Shown here one piece after another: positions 35,977-48,513 of a DNA stretch of 64,000 nucleotides. The position numbers and the translations under genes were made by a program. Where the stretch lies: NCBI GenBank assembly GCA_025201365.1, contig JAIXMF010000010.1, positions 248,001-312,000 on the forward strand. The letters run 5' to 3'. Source of the DNA: Syncephalis plumigaleata. Its lineage: Eukaryota > Zoopagomycota > Zoopagomycetes > Zoopagales > Piptocephalidaceae. A model generated the notes under the pieces. That model was not told where the DNA came from, made no database searches, and worked only from the letters and a program-made list of their open reading frames with translations. Position 1 is the stretch's first letter, and every line of letters begins with the position of its first letter.

Positions 35977-36733
35977 ATGAACTCAGCATTATTCTCAGCG
36001 GTGCATCGTGCGCTTATTTGTACCGTACTTTTCACGACTTTTACTGCGACACCATCCTTTGTGAATGCCTCACCCTTTCCACAGTGGCAAGCACCGACGG
36101 GACGTATCATTAACCAGTGCGTGTCGAATGATATGGTGCGCTTACCTTCGATGATGGACCGGGACTGAATACACGCGAAGTTGTCAACGAACTCAATCGA
36201 CTCAATGTGAAGGCGACTTTCTTTGTCGATGGACTCGAAGACGGCAAACCCTGGACCGAAAAAGAAAAGAACGATCTTAGACACACCTATAATAGCGGCC
36301 ATCAGATTGCCTCGCACACTTACTCGCATGCCGATCTCGCAACGCTTACTGAATTCCAAATCACTCAGGAGATGAATAATATCGAGAATGCCATCCATGA
36401 AGTTATTGGTGTACGAACCACCACTATGCGGCCACCCTACGGCAGTACTTCGTGGAGCATGTTACAAGTAATGGAACGGCTCGGCTATACGTGGTTACGT
36501 GGAATATCGACACGAATGACTGGCGACATCCAGATGATACATGGGCGTCCATTCAAGAATTCAAAGATCGATTCAACGAATCACCTGGCTCATCATTCAT
36601 TAGTTTATCGCATGATATTCAGCCCGGCACGAATAGTCGGTTTGTTTGGGAGGTTGTTCAGTTCCTTCGATCGCAAGGTAAACGAATAGTACGCACGGAT
36701 GAATGTATTGGTGTCCCTGCCTATCGCAACTAA
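35977..36733 (+). CDS. Secreted polysaccharide (chitin) deacetylase, CE4, copy 2
   Basis: Signal peptide MNSALFSAVHRALICTVLFT, then QCVSNDMV, FDDGPGLNTREVVNELNRL, ATFFVDGLEDGKPW, SHTYSHADLATL, MRPPYGSTSW, WNIDTNDWRHPDDTW, FISLSHDIQPGTN and the end DECIGVPAYRN. All five NodB motifs are present. There is a slip at the first motif (near 36137; a missing G, ATGGTGCGC versus the copy-3 sequence) and one near 36490 (GGCTATACG versus GGCTACTACG). About 240 residues, single exon. Closer to copy 3 than to copy 1 in its N-terminal half. Confidence 0.88.
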
Positions 36734-37585
36734 GCAGCGGCTTCTTTATTTAGTGTAATAAAAAATAAACCAGGACAAAATAATAATGCGCTTACTACTA
36801 CTTCATCATTATTACTTGCATGGAATTCAACAATATACATGTGTAATTGTTTGATTACAAAATTAGAAAGCTACGCACCTATTATTATAGCACGTTTTGA
36901 TTAGTATCCATTTATATAATAGTTTAGAATGTTCGTTCGTAGGATTACTCGCTAATTAGGCAGCTAAGGGGCAAGTTACAAATGCCGGATTGCCTTATTA
37001 GTAGATAGCATGCGCTATGTCACAGAGCCATGCAATTAAGAGCAACAAACTTTGATCGTTTTCCATCCTATTGGAATTCGTTCAAACTATCCGATATATA
37101 TCTATTACTCGCTCAGTAATTATAATAACAGCGACAACATAATAATATACGTTGATCATATGAAATGATTATATATATATCTCTGTATATAGATATATAC
37201 TGCTTATTTGCATTCTACTGAAAGCAATGCTTTTTTCCTTCTAATTGCAAAAGTGGCATGCGAAGGTGTCAGCTTTTCCTATTATAGCAATGGCATTCAC
37301 GAGATACATACGACAAATTACTCATCAACTCCTTTTAAATAATAATATCGTTAATTTAAATAGACCTGCATGCATGTTGATTGTAACAATACGCGATATC
37401 CTCACGACTATTTCTCTTCCCCTTTATTCGTCTTCTTACTTACTACGATTACCACTACATTATTTTGACGTATTCCGCAGTGAATGCTATAATAGCAATC
37501 AAATAATTGCCAACTTTGTTACGAATACCACCTTTAAATAACTATATCACGCCTCCCCTACATTACTAATCACTTAATAGTCAAC
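36734..37585. other. Spacer between deacetylase copies 2 and 3
   Basis: 0.85 kb, AT-rich, with TATATA stretches near 37170-37200. The 98-codon frame at 37245-37541 lacks any family feature. Confidence 0.4.
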
Positions 37586-38408
37586 ATGAACTTGTCATTG
37601 TTATCGACAGCGTATCGCGCTCTTCTTTGTGCCGCTCTCATCATTGCTTCTACCGAAGTGCCATCTCTCGTAGGAGCCGCACCATCACCGGAAACTCTGC
37701 TATCTGCTAGTGCCACCAGTACCGGTGGTTTCTCACATTCGGTCATAACCGGCAAGATCCAAAGGGCACAGACGGGACGTGACATTAAACATTGCGTGTC
37801 GAATGATATGGTCGCACTTACCTTCGATGATGGACCGGGACTGAATACACGAGAGATTGTCGACGAACTCAATCGGCACGGTGTCAAGGCGACCTTCTTT
37901 GTCGATGGGCTTGAAGCCGATCAACCCTGGAGTGATACGGATAAGGAGAACCTTAAATACACTTATCAGCATGGACATCAGATTGCCTCGCACACTTACA
38001 CGCATGCGGACTTGCCAAAATTAAACGAAGGTCAAATCACCAAGGAGATGAACGACATTAGCAATGCCATCAATGAAGTGATCGGTGTACGACCCACTTT
38101 CATGCGACCACCTTATGGCAATCTATCGCAAGCAGTGCTAAATACGCTAAAGAAACTCGGCTACTACGTGGTTACGTGGAATGCTGATACGAATGACTGG
38201 CGACACCCGCATGATACGAATGCTTCCATTCAAGAATTCAAGAAAGAATTCAACAAATCGCCAGGATCGTCGTTCATCAGTTTGGAGCACGAACCCAGCC
38301 CGGTACGAATGCTCAATTCGTCCGAGAGATGTTGAATTCCTCAAATCGAAGGGTAAACGTATTGTACGCATGGATGAGTGTATTAACGCCGATGCTTATA
38401 GGAAGTGA
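37586..38408 (+). CDS. Secreted polysaccharide (chitin) deacetylase, CE4, copy 3
   Basis: The best preserved copy. Signal peptide MNLSLLSTAYRALLCAALII followed by a short Ser/Thr linker. Motifs: VALTFDDGPGLNTREIVDE, SHTYTHADLPKL, MRPPYGNLS, TWNADTNDWRHPHDT and FISLEHEPSPG. Two slips near the 3' end, at about 38302 and 38330, both cured by one G, restore GTNAQFVREM-EFLKSKGKR and the end DECINADAYRK. In motif 5 the His pair found in copies 1 and 2 (LSHDI) is LEHEP here. Single exon, about 270 residues. Confidence 0.9.
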
Positions 38409-38542
38409 GCAGCTACAATGTTTTTAAATTATTAATAAAAAATACATGTCTTTTATAACATACTGTTATTGTTATTATATATGTTTACGAATAAACAATC
38501 GTATGTGTGTGTTTATTCAATAATAACAATGATCATGATTAG

Positions 38543-39500
<958 letters not shown>

Positions 39501-40252
39501 AGTTGTTATGAACAAGCAATAAAAGAAACAAGAGTTGGAACAGAAAGAGAGTAATAATAATTCAAGTCAAGTGTCTTCTTCAGCATAAAATAGCCTATAC
39601 GTAAGCGGCGACAATAGCAGTATCGGTAGCAGCAACAACAGCAACAACAGCAACAGCCGGTCAGCACTAAGCAACCAAACGAGTCAAATAGAGATAACAG
39701 GAAGGTGAAGGACTGACAAGGAAAGGAAAAAAGTAATCATTATCGTCGTGGTCGTTTTCCCTTTTTATGCGTGCACCGGATTATTTCGGAAATGACGCGA
39801 ACCTTCCGGGATACGGCAAATCAATCCATTCGTAATCAGCAGTAGTAGCAGTAGCACCAGTACCTTGTAATAAGAGGTTAATATGAAACGTAACAAGTAA
39901 ATACGCAACATGCTCACCTATGCTAGTATCGATTACGCTTCTATTCTACGATATGCGAATACAGACGAATGGATATAGTAGAATAAGATTGGGGCATTGA
40001 CTTGCATCCTTGCCATTTACTATTCTATCTATTGTATTGCATTGCATGTACAGTTGATATTCCGCTTACTGGTAAATTGACATAAAAGGTACTTGTCAAG
40101 CCTAATTGTCCTATTCCATCGATAAATGGAAGCTTCTATAAATGCCTACATGGATACTTATATCGTGGTGTCTCCCTGGTTTACATGTCAAAAAGTAATC
40201 AACTCTTATTTATCGCTCATTATCATCGTTATCCGTACATCACACAAGAAAC
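39501..40252. other. Divergent spacer, 0.75 kb
   Basis: Between the spermidine synthase start and the small secreted gene. Contains CAA/CAG-type short repeats (39615-39660) and no recognised gene. Confidence 0.4.
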
Positions 40253-40622
40253 ATGTTCTCCATTCGAGCTATCACATTTACTATCGTCCTAGTTGGCACA
40301 ATCATGCTATGGACAGACTCGCTATCTCACGTAGTGGCAATGCCAATGCTAGGTAATATAAACGAACTAAACGGATATACACTTGTACTAATTGATTAAT
40401 CGTTATCTTTAACATGTAGCATTGGTAGACCAGAGTAATTCAGTATCCAATGACGATCCACGGTCATCGACTACCGTTGATACGAACAACTGGCATACAC
40501 GACGTGGTTATACGGATGCAACCACGGAAGAACATGATAGTACTCCTCCTACTGTGCAGAATTGGCTTGGTTCAGAAAACATTCCTGGTACCATACCTAC
40601 CACTCCAGGTGTAAGCATATAA
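40253..40622 (+). CDS. Small secreted protein, unknown
   Basis: Two exons (40253-40352 and 40420-40622) make exactly 100 residues. The first exon is a signal peptide (MFSIRAITFTIVLVGTIMLW). The mature part, about 70 residues, has no cysteine and is rich in Ser, Thr, Asp and Asn with Trp-containing segments (NNWHTRRGY, VQNWLGSENIPG). It could be a secreted peptide or effector-like protein. I recognise no family. The intron has a clean donor (GTAATA) and acceptor and keeps the frame open, which supports a real gene. Confidence 0.5.
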
Positions 40623-40806
40623 TCACTGATGTTTGATACATCTACTACGTTTGCCTCAACATTTCAATAAATACATATTACTTGTCTAATCGTAAACAAC
40701 AAACGTAATATTTATTGTTCTGATTGAATTCACTCATCGGCCCTGTTTGCTTTCTCTGTTGCTTTAACCAAATAAACGTTGTCCATAACGAACACTCATG
40801 ATCAAA

Positions 40807-41206
40807 CTATACATGTTTAATCGTTATAATCAATCTAATAGCGTATATGATTGTTATACTACTCACCTTAATGCGCTACTAGTCCTGCTGGCATAACTTT
40901 ACCGCTATTCAAGTAGCGTATACCCATTACAACAATAGAGTAACGCTAACACCTAAACTCATTCAATCACACGTATAGATAGAGATAGTAAGTATCGCTT
41001 CTATGCATAACTAGTTAGCTACTACTATTATTTACCAAGTGCTAATTGAGCATCTTGTGGATTACGACTAATTCGAGAGGCTGCATGTCCCATAAGTGCT
41101 CCAAATAGTAAGCCTGAAGCTAACGAGGCCACACTACCGCCTTAAAGTAACCCATCAATCCACCGGCCAATATGGTGGTAGCATACAAATAACCAAGTAC
41201 ATCCAT
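40807..41206 (-). CDS. TMEM14-family small membrane protein
   Basis: The first exon (41036-41206) encodes MDVLGYLYATTILAGGLMGYFK and then GSVASLASGLLFGALMGHAA, the TMEM14 (UPF0136) pattern of Gly-rich helices. The second (about 40866-40952) encodes VMGIRYLNSGKVMPAGLVA, the family's third and fourth helices. Relatives sit in mitochondrial or other organelle membranes; animal TMEM14C moves a haem precursor. One G is missing near 41140, between YFK and GSV, and one near 40932, before VMGIRY; a further base may be missing near 40872, which decides whether the protein ends there or in a short exon ending at 40807. Confidence 0.8.
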
Positions 41207-41609
41207 GATAGATAGAAGCTATGTAATAGTCAATAGATCAATGATATTGCTCTTGCTCGTGTTGTTGTTGTTGTTATGACGTAACCCTTAATAGACGATA
41301 AATGATACGGTAAAAAAGTGGAAATCTTGAATGCGAGCATCTAAATCCATTCAAGTTTGATATGAATCCACTACACATTTATATGTATGTAATGCGGTGT
41401 TTCGTAAAACTTATTTCATCATCATCACACACACATTTTGCTTTACCTTTAACGACCAATCTTAGTCTTTTTTGTCTTATCGTACAAGGTTTCGCTTTTA
41501 TTCGCCTTGTATTTGTGTGATTGTGTCTCTACTACCGTACCAGTCGTGTATTAGTGGGACCAATTCCCTATTGCTTTGTTCTATTCCGTTCTATTGACTG
41601 TGTCATATC
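41207..41609. other. Divergent spacer, 0.4 kb
   Basis: Upstream of TMEM14 (minus) and NF-YB (plus). A GTT repeat at 41258-41274 and a pyrimidine-rich stretch before the NF-YB start. Confidence 0.35.
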
Positions 41610-42599
41610 ATGTCTGTCGACAATTCGCGTGGCTCATTTGATGATCCCGGTTCACCGGGCGACGAAGTCAAAGAGCAGGATCGCTTCTTGCCCATTGCCA
41701 ATGTGGCACGTATCATGAAACGAGGTCTACCCGATAATGCCAAGATTGCGAAAGAAGCTAAAGAAACTATACAAGAATGTGTATCGGAATTTATTTCATT
41801 TATTACGAGCGAATATCCTTTATTGTGTTGCAGCTTTTTCATTAGATATAAGCACGACAGTAATGCATGGATGTATATTCTTTAACCTCTTGAATAATGC
41901 TATTGAATTGATGTAATTACAGCGAGTGATCGATGTCAACAAGAGAAAAGGAAAACCATCAATGGCGAAGATGTATTATGGGCAATGCAAGCATTGGGTT
42001 TCGATAATTACGCTGAAGCATTGAAAATCTATTTGGCCAAATATCGTGAAGTAAGTAAATGAAAGGGAAAGACTTGGACACGTATATTGAACGTATATCA
42101 TTCATTCATTCATTAATAGGCCACTAAAATGGAACGTACTTCCACTGGTCAATCCAAGGATGGTAAGCTAATTAACTCACTAGTTGAATTACTATGATGA
42201 TTCTAAAGCTGTAATAATGATTCAATATATGTAAATATATGATGATAGGAGGTAATTGTACAACAATCATGACTAACAATTATAATGCTAAAGCTTAAGG
42301 TAGGTATATACATATATACACAGTAATGATTATAGCGAATGTTGTACTAATTGTAAATAGTAATGACAATCTAGATATACATGGCAATACGAGCGGTGGC
42401 AGTTCAATGAGTAGTGCTCACGGCAATAACAATGGATCTGGTCCACATACGCTTGCTGGCTATTATACGGGTAAGTAATTGGATGTCAGCAATGACAAAT
42501 GCTAGTCAATGGCAATGACTATTCTTTAATTATTACGAATAGAGTATTACATAAAACTGAGTCTAACATTGCCACTTAGGTAATCCATACGATGGATAA
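41610..42599 (+). CDS. HAP3: CCAAT-binding factor subunit NF-YB (HAP3)
   Basis: Histone-fold subunit of the trimeric CCAAT-box transcription factor. The core is [36 protein letters not shown] and [19 protein letters not shown], then [20 protein letters not shown]. Exons 41610-41812, 41921-42050, 42120-42162, 42375-42470 and 42580-42599 sum to 492 nt, exactly 163 residues, with no slip. The first intron is an AT-AC minor intron (own entry). The C-terminal exons encode a Gly/Ser/Asn-rich tail ending GNPYDG. A phase-compatible alternative terminal exon lies at 42249-42298 and would end the protein with [16 protein letters not shown]. Confidence 0.95.
41813..41920 (+). other. U12-type (minor) AT-AC intron in NF-YB
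   Basis: 108 nt. The donor is ATATCCTTT, a full match to the AT-AC U12 5' splice site; the intron ends TTAC. TTCTTTAAC (41878-41886) is one base from the U12 branch consensus, though about 35 nt upstream of the acceptor, farther than usual. Using these ends joins ITSE to [12 protein letters not shown], the invariant NF-YB sequence, and makes the exon sum a whole number of codons. No GT-AG pair nearby does so. Confidence 0.88.
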
Positions 42600-42789
42600 T
42601 CATATGTTCTTTTGTTTACTGTCTATAAAATACATTATTCATATCATTCATATTACTAATATTGAAGTCGATGCTTATAACTATTTTAAGATTGATTGAT
42701 TGATTAAAGGCATGTCATATCGAATAACTACATAACAGATACAATGACATCGCTTAGTACATGTACAAAAGTTCGTTAATGGGTTTTTT

Positions 42790-42840
42790 GCTTCTCTCTA
42801 TCTATCTATCTATCGGCACTTGCTCTCTCTCTCTCTCCTT
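42790..42840. repeat. CTAT and CT simple repeats
   Basis: Short CTAT repeats followed by a CT tract at the 3' end of the ATG14-like gene. Confidence 0.85.
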
Positions 42841-44541
42841 CTATATATCCTGCTGACGACGCTGATTTCATGCCATAATTCTAATTCGGCTACTTGAGCC
42901 GGTGTAGGCGGTAATGGCATCTCTACCAAGTCCCATGTCTCCATGTTAGATCCTAGAATGGTGCCGGTCTCCTCACGTTCCACGAGATACACACTCTCCC
43001 GCATGACGATAGGACGTTGTAGCGAGTAGAGTCGCTTTAACACTTGATCAAATGTTAACGTAAACGCTTTTGTCGTACTAATGGATCATTACAATTTAGC
43101 ATCTATTATGGCACATCCGCGTATACACATTAACATTAATTAATACTTACTTTGATGTATCATCCATGTTCGAGGATAGATTATGTTGTGCGTAACCGAT
43201 GTGGTGGATATATCCGCTTCTGTCGTCTGATCATTAGTAGATGGCGATATGAGCGAGGAACCACGACAACACGCCATAATTGCCATAATAAAAAGGTGGA
43301 CTGCTCAAGAGTGGATTCAAATCCACGTAAATGACATAAATAGGCCGCATTATAACATATCATGGCAAATCCACGTGTAAATTGATCAGAATTCGTATCG
43401 GTTAAATAAAGCGGTGACATTCTATGCATATATACATGAACAACAATAGTACTCGTTAGTACAAATGATACTATCGAAACAGCTATACAAAGGAAAACTA
43501 GTATCATACCGTGTATCACCACCAGCCATGGATCGATAGGCAAATGACGCGGCACCTTGATCAATCATGATAAATGGTAATTTTACATTCAAATAATACG
43601 CCATAAGATTGAGCATATTGATCGCCAATTGACAGGCTGCATTAGTACCCTTACGCGAGTAATCTACCAGATAATACGTTCATTATTAGTACATACATGT
43701 ATACATACATATATAGCATACAGTTTATTACACTTACTCGGTGTATACCAATCGGCCATTTCCGGTAGTAAATGTCCAGAGATTCGAAGTGTAATCACTG
43801 GTATACCATGTTCCGATACTGTAACTAGAATCAATGCATTCATTAGCGTGTTATCGCATCGATCATGCATCTCCTCTCATTACTTACTATTCGCATTCTT
43901 TAATGAAATACGCGAGGAAATACGTCGAAGTCCAAATACATGCATAAGCTCACGTAGTAACACTTTATGCGATGCCGCTAATTTCTGATCCAATTTCGCT
44001 CGATGTTCATTAAACTGTTGCAGCTGTCTAGTACGACTATCCACCAGTTGTTGCCATCGTGTTGTCGTTGTACGCCATGTATCGTCCAATCGACGTCTCA
44101 TCTCGCCATTCGTATGTTTAAGCGTTGCCGTCTTGTGTTTTACTACGCTAGCAATATTAGCAGCTATTCGTTTGTTGTTACTGACGATAAACAGCAAACA
44201 CCACTTACACTGTTCGTATTCTACTTGAAGTTGCGCTAGTCGTTCTTTAGCCTTGGTAATGCGAAGTTGAATGGCCGTCTGTTCCGTAACTCGTTGTCGA
44301 GCTGTCCATGCTCGATCGTTTAATACCGCTTGCACTTGTTCGTATTGCCTGTCTCTTTCGGCTTTCGCCTTGCGCATATGCTCACGATGTTCTTGTATGC
44401 TTCAAGGAAAAGAATAGGAAAGTAGAGTCATCTGTATTATGTTCCCTAATACTAGTAGTTCCCCCCCAATAACTTACCGATCTTGAATGCAGTCACGACA
44501 ATAACTAGTCGCTGTATTGATTCACAGGCAGCACACTCCAT
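42810..44541 (-). CDS. ATG14/UVRAG-family autophagy protein
   Basis: The N-terminus has paired cysteines (MECAACE ... SYCRDCIQDR) as in ATG14/Barkor. Then comes a long coiled coil (HMRKAKAERDRQYEQVQAVL through RTRQLQQFNEHRAKLDQKLA), then a globular part with VFGLRRISS, ISLKNAN, TLRISGHLLPEMADWY, ACQLAINMLNLMAYYLNVKL and PLYLTD... FTRGFAMICYNAAYLC, matching the order of the ATG14/UVRAG domain. Such proteins assemble with Beclin 1/Vps30 and the PI3-kinase Vps34 to start autophagosome formation. Several exons; a one-base slip lies between the two cysteine pairs near 44510, and the last exon's frame near 42850 is uncertain, so the stop is at 42810 or 42841. The cysteines favour ATG14 over Vps38/UVRAG. 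Confidence 0.72.
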
Positions 44542-44885
44542 ATTGACAAGATATGGTAGTTACAAGTATAGATATATGTATATATTATCGAATAGTGTAC
44601 AAGGTGTCAATGAAAGTGTAAGAGTGGAACAACACGCATACACACACAAATGAATAAATGATAAGTGGAGGGGAAAGAAAAGAGAGGTGATACAAATGGA
44701 AGAATTGAATGAGATCATTCATTGGATGATATATACTCGTCATCATGATGACTATAAATTATCTATAAACACACATATGATGATTTTATTATTATGATAA
44801 CTACTGCTATGCTTAGTGTAGTTACTTAATATACTAGATTCAGTAGCTATACTCGGTTCATTCACTCATATCTATGTATTTCGTA
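44542..44885. other. Intergenic, 0.34 kb
   Basis: Between the ATG14-like start and the PEX19 3' end. AT-rich; includes a near-palindromic TCATCATGATGA at 44740. No gene. Confidence 0.4.
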
Positions 44886-46176
44886 TTACATAATAGAGCA
44901 TTGTTCCATATCAGGTGGATTTGGAATACCATCTTCATTAAAATCCATACCCGGTGCAAGTTGTTCCAATAGTTCCTTTGGTGGTTGTCCACAATCTTGC
45001 ATCTGCGTACAACAGTATTAACATCATAATACAGCACTAGTTGATCTATTTACCTTTTGCATTAGTTCGGAAATAGTTGAATCAACTTCAGCAGCAGCAG
45101 CAGCTAAATCATCATTGAATGTACTACTAGTATCAGCAGGAGTAGCAGGAGTAGGACCCATTTCATCAAATCGAGCAACAATTTGTTTACATAGGTGTAT
45201 TGTTGTTCATACTGAGTATACGTATCAGCTGGTATTTTCTCCTTATGTTCAGCTAAATAGGCAGGATACTAGTAATATATATATCATATATATCATGTAT
45301 ATCATATTTAGTAATCATTACTCATCACAATATAGTATACACTTGCCTTCTCTGCCAATTCCTTCATCGGTTCATAAAGAACATCACGCGTCATCAATTG
45401 TCCCATCATACCATCGATTAATCCGTCGAATTCGCCTGAATCTGTTAACTGTTCCATTTGACGTAGCATTTCAGCCATGAGTGCATCTTGTCCATCATCT
45501 TCACTGGCTGTCTTTGATTCCGTCTATCATCATCATCATTGTTACTAGTCAGTAGTTATAATTGTGTCATTCTACTTACCTTAGCTTGATCTGAACTATT
45601 ACGCAATCGATTCATAGTCTCGGTAATTGTATCCTGAAAGTTTTGTGGTTTCTCATTACGATTCGTATTAGTAGCTGATGTAGTACCGCTGTTTTTCGTT
45701 GAGGTTGATGATGTTTTCGTCTCATCATTTGCAGTAGAGCCTGTTTGCATATGTTGGAAGAATTGCTCCATACTAGCTTGTAGGTCACCATCAGTGTCAC
45801 CGCCCATTTGTCGAATGAGTTCCTCCATGCCTTCAGAAGTTCTTTAGCAAACATATCATCATCCAATAGTGCATCATCTAGCATGCTCTTCTCGTCTTTC
45901 TTCGTTGTAGTTGTCGACGTGCTATCATGATTGGCTGGTTGTTTCTCTGCAGCCTTGCTTGAAGAAACATTAGCTTTAGTTTGGAATTCATCCAACACGT
46001 CTAGTAAAATGTCAATAGATTAGTATGAGGTTACTTGTTATTGCTGCTACTACTACTACTGCTACTACTAACTACTTACCGTCTAATAGATCATCTAAAT
46101 CCTCCGCATCTTCCACTGTGACATTGTCAACCGTCTTTGGTTTATCATTGCTACTATTACTGCCTGGATTCGACAT
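44886..46176 (-). CDS. PEX19: Peroxisomal membrane protein import receptor PEX19
   Basis: Chaperone and import receptor for peroxisomal membrane proteins. The acidic N-terminus (DAEDLDDLLDDVLDEF) carries the Pex3-binding region, the middle holds MFAKELLKGMEELIRQMGG and the C-terminal domain has GLIDGMMGQLMTRDVLYEPM and RFDEMGPTP. It ends in CSIM, a CaaX box for farnesylation as in other PEX19 proteins. Five exons (46080-46176, 45580-46000, 45347-45523, 45054-45268, 44886-45002). Single bases are missing near 45831 (LLK-GMEEL) and near 45184 (NK-IVARFDEM); with both restored the sum is 1029 nt, exactly 342 residues. The intron 45269-45346 is GC-AG (donor GCAAGT). Confidence 0.95.
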
Positions 46177-46832
46177 GGATTCAATAGAATAATGACGTAG
46201 CTAATAGACAAACTAGTAAATAATAACTAAGATAGAAGAGTGATAAACCACAAGTTACAGAATAAAGAAAGAGAGAGGAAAGAGAAACGGAAAAGACAAC
46301 TGCCGATGATGATGAATGATTGATTGATTGACACATGGCAACAATGTTGTACACATTTACAATATCATTCATCGTTTATAATAATAAATGCATTTTATTA
46401 AGAGTAATTCAATGGTAAGTTATTCAAAATTGAGATCTATAATAACAAATAGGCAAATAAATGATGAGGATGAGGATGATAATGACATAGTACATAGAGT
46501 ACAATATCATTTCAATCCATAATAATAATAATATGATACTAAGGTGAATAAAAAGAGGAGCAATCATATTACTGCTAATAAGCAAAAGAGTAATGAAGCA
46601 AGTTGCTAGATCATTGATCAGAATAATACACGAATAAACCATACAATTGTATGTCTATTGTATATCACTGATAATGACAATAGTGATAATGATGATGATA
46701 TGCAATGTATCTAGTATACGTAATCTAACACAAATCGACTGACCGCAGTAAGTATCAAATGAGTTACTTGTGTAGTAAATAGGTTACAAAGTAGTATTCA
46801 CTGAGGAATGAATGAACTACTTGACATATTGG
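46177..46832. other. Intergenic, 0.66 kb
   Basis: AT-rich spacer between the PEX19 start and the 3' end of the next minus-strand gene. Frames here translate to hydrophobic low-complexity sequence and are not credible genes. Confidence 0.4.
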
Positions 46833-48513
46833 TTACATGGTAGTATTTGCTGCTGTTGCTGTTGTTGTTGCACAATAAGTGGTGGGATGTTGATTCAATG
46901 GCAATGTCATAGAACGTATATCCAATTTGTTATTGCCATTGTTGCTATTCTTGTTATCAGCTAGTTCAAGTGTTTCAGCAAAACCTGAATCACGAGATCC
47001 TTGAACACTTGTACGCCAATCCAATGCCAACAATGCACTAGTGGAATCCAGCTGGGTGGTAGAAGCGGTAGCCGTGGTAGTCATGGTAATGGCAGAGTAT
47101 GCATCTGATAGCGTATATTCATCGTCAACATCCTCATACTCTTCCTCTTCCTCTTCCTCTTCATTATCTGACGATTCCGTTTCAGTGACTTCTTCTAATG
47201 GAGTAAGAATATGCACACCATATGGATAACTACCAAGTCCTTTACGACGTGATGCTCTCGACCTTGATCCATTAGCTGATACGCCTTGTCCGGTTGCTAC
47301 GTCATTCGATGCAGGCCATGTCGAGAATGATGTTGCATTATTATTAGCGGATATAGTTTGACTAGGCGTATTCATATTGTCATTCCTTGTACTATTAGTG
47401 TTACTATTAGTATGGTCGCTATTATTGCCATTATTATGGGTTAGCTTTGGTCGACGAGGTTGTACACGTGTAGGACGATAGGGCAATTTAGGCATTGTGG
47501 TATTGGTGTCCGATTGGTTCATTCGCTGGTAGAGTACGTAATCGCGTGTACCCGGAGATAGATCGGCCATACGCTGAGTGTGAGGATCAATGTCGAACCA
47601 GCTACTAGATTTAGTATTTCGCTTCTGATTATACTGTGGAAATAGATCACCACAACCTGGATCGGAGGACATTGACGATGATGTTGGTGTTACATTAGCT
47701 TTTGATTCATTTGATAGGTGCGTCAAATACTCGGATGTATCAATATTTGCCGTGGCAAGAATAGTGACATCATTTCTATCTGATTCATTCAGCTTTGTCG
47801 TTGATGATGATTTCCTACGGAGATACAATGGTTTACTCGATGAGTGACTCGTTTTATGATTGTTTGTCGATGATGAGTGACTGGATATCTTAGTAGATAT
47901 CTATTAGTAGTATTATTAGTATTAGTAATAATTTACTATTAGTAATCAATAAATGACTTACCTCATCATTAGTATTTGACGTAAATGACTCGTCATCATT
48001 TTCAAGTGCCTTTGGGTCTACTACTCGTTCGAATTCCTGCCACCATTGATCCTTATTTGATGATGATGATGACGACGATGAGGATAATTTAGATTTACGT
48101 CCTAGTGACGACCAACGACGTCGAAATCGTGATAATGAACCAGTCAATGAAGAATGAGAATGAGATGATGAAGAAAGAGTGGCATCATCACTAGTATATG
48201 ACATGTTGGATTCATCCAATTTATCTTGCATGTCAACGAGTAATGATGGTTGTGACCGAGAGAATACCTTTGATAATGCCAATGTATCATAAGGATTATC
48301 TATATCTTCATTGTCTTTCTTGCCATACTCGTGGGTAGTATTGCTTCGAGAACGGGTTGTTAGTCCAAGTAGACGTAACGAGAGAGGACGTTGCTTCTTC
48401 CATTTACTACTATTATTGCTAATATTGCTAATATTGCTACTGGTGTTGTAGTTATATTGAGGAGCACTATCGACAGTATTAGAGGAGATAGGCTCTACAG
48501 CTATGGCAGCCAT
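46833..48513 (-). CDS. Ser/Asn-rich protein with acidic tract, unknown
   Basis: Two exons (47962-48513 and 46833-47900), about 540 residues with no slip. The N-terminal part has basic Ser-rich segments (KWKKQRPLSLRLLGLTTRSR; SLSRFRRRWSSLGRKSKL) that could be kinase sites. One short conserved-looking patch is WWQEFERVVDPKALENDDES. The second exon has PTRVQPRRPKLTHN, KGLGSYPYGVHILTPLEEVT and a Glu/Asp run before YEDVDDEYTLSDAYSA. It ends in Thr/Ala-rich sequence. No named domain; probably an intrinsically disordered regulatory or polarity-type protein. In composition and in its long empty upstream region it resembles the gene at 20331-23941, but I see no clear homology between them. Confidence 0.65.

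Noticed and set aside
43300-43330. tRNA T-arm-like GGATTCAAATCC
   Set aside because: Lies inside the ATG14-like coding exon; no acceptor or anticodon stem.
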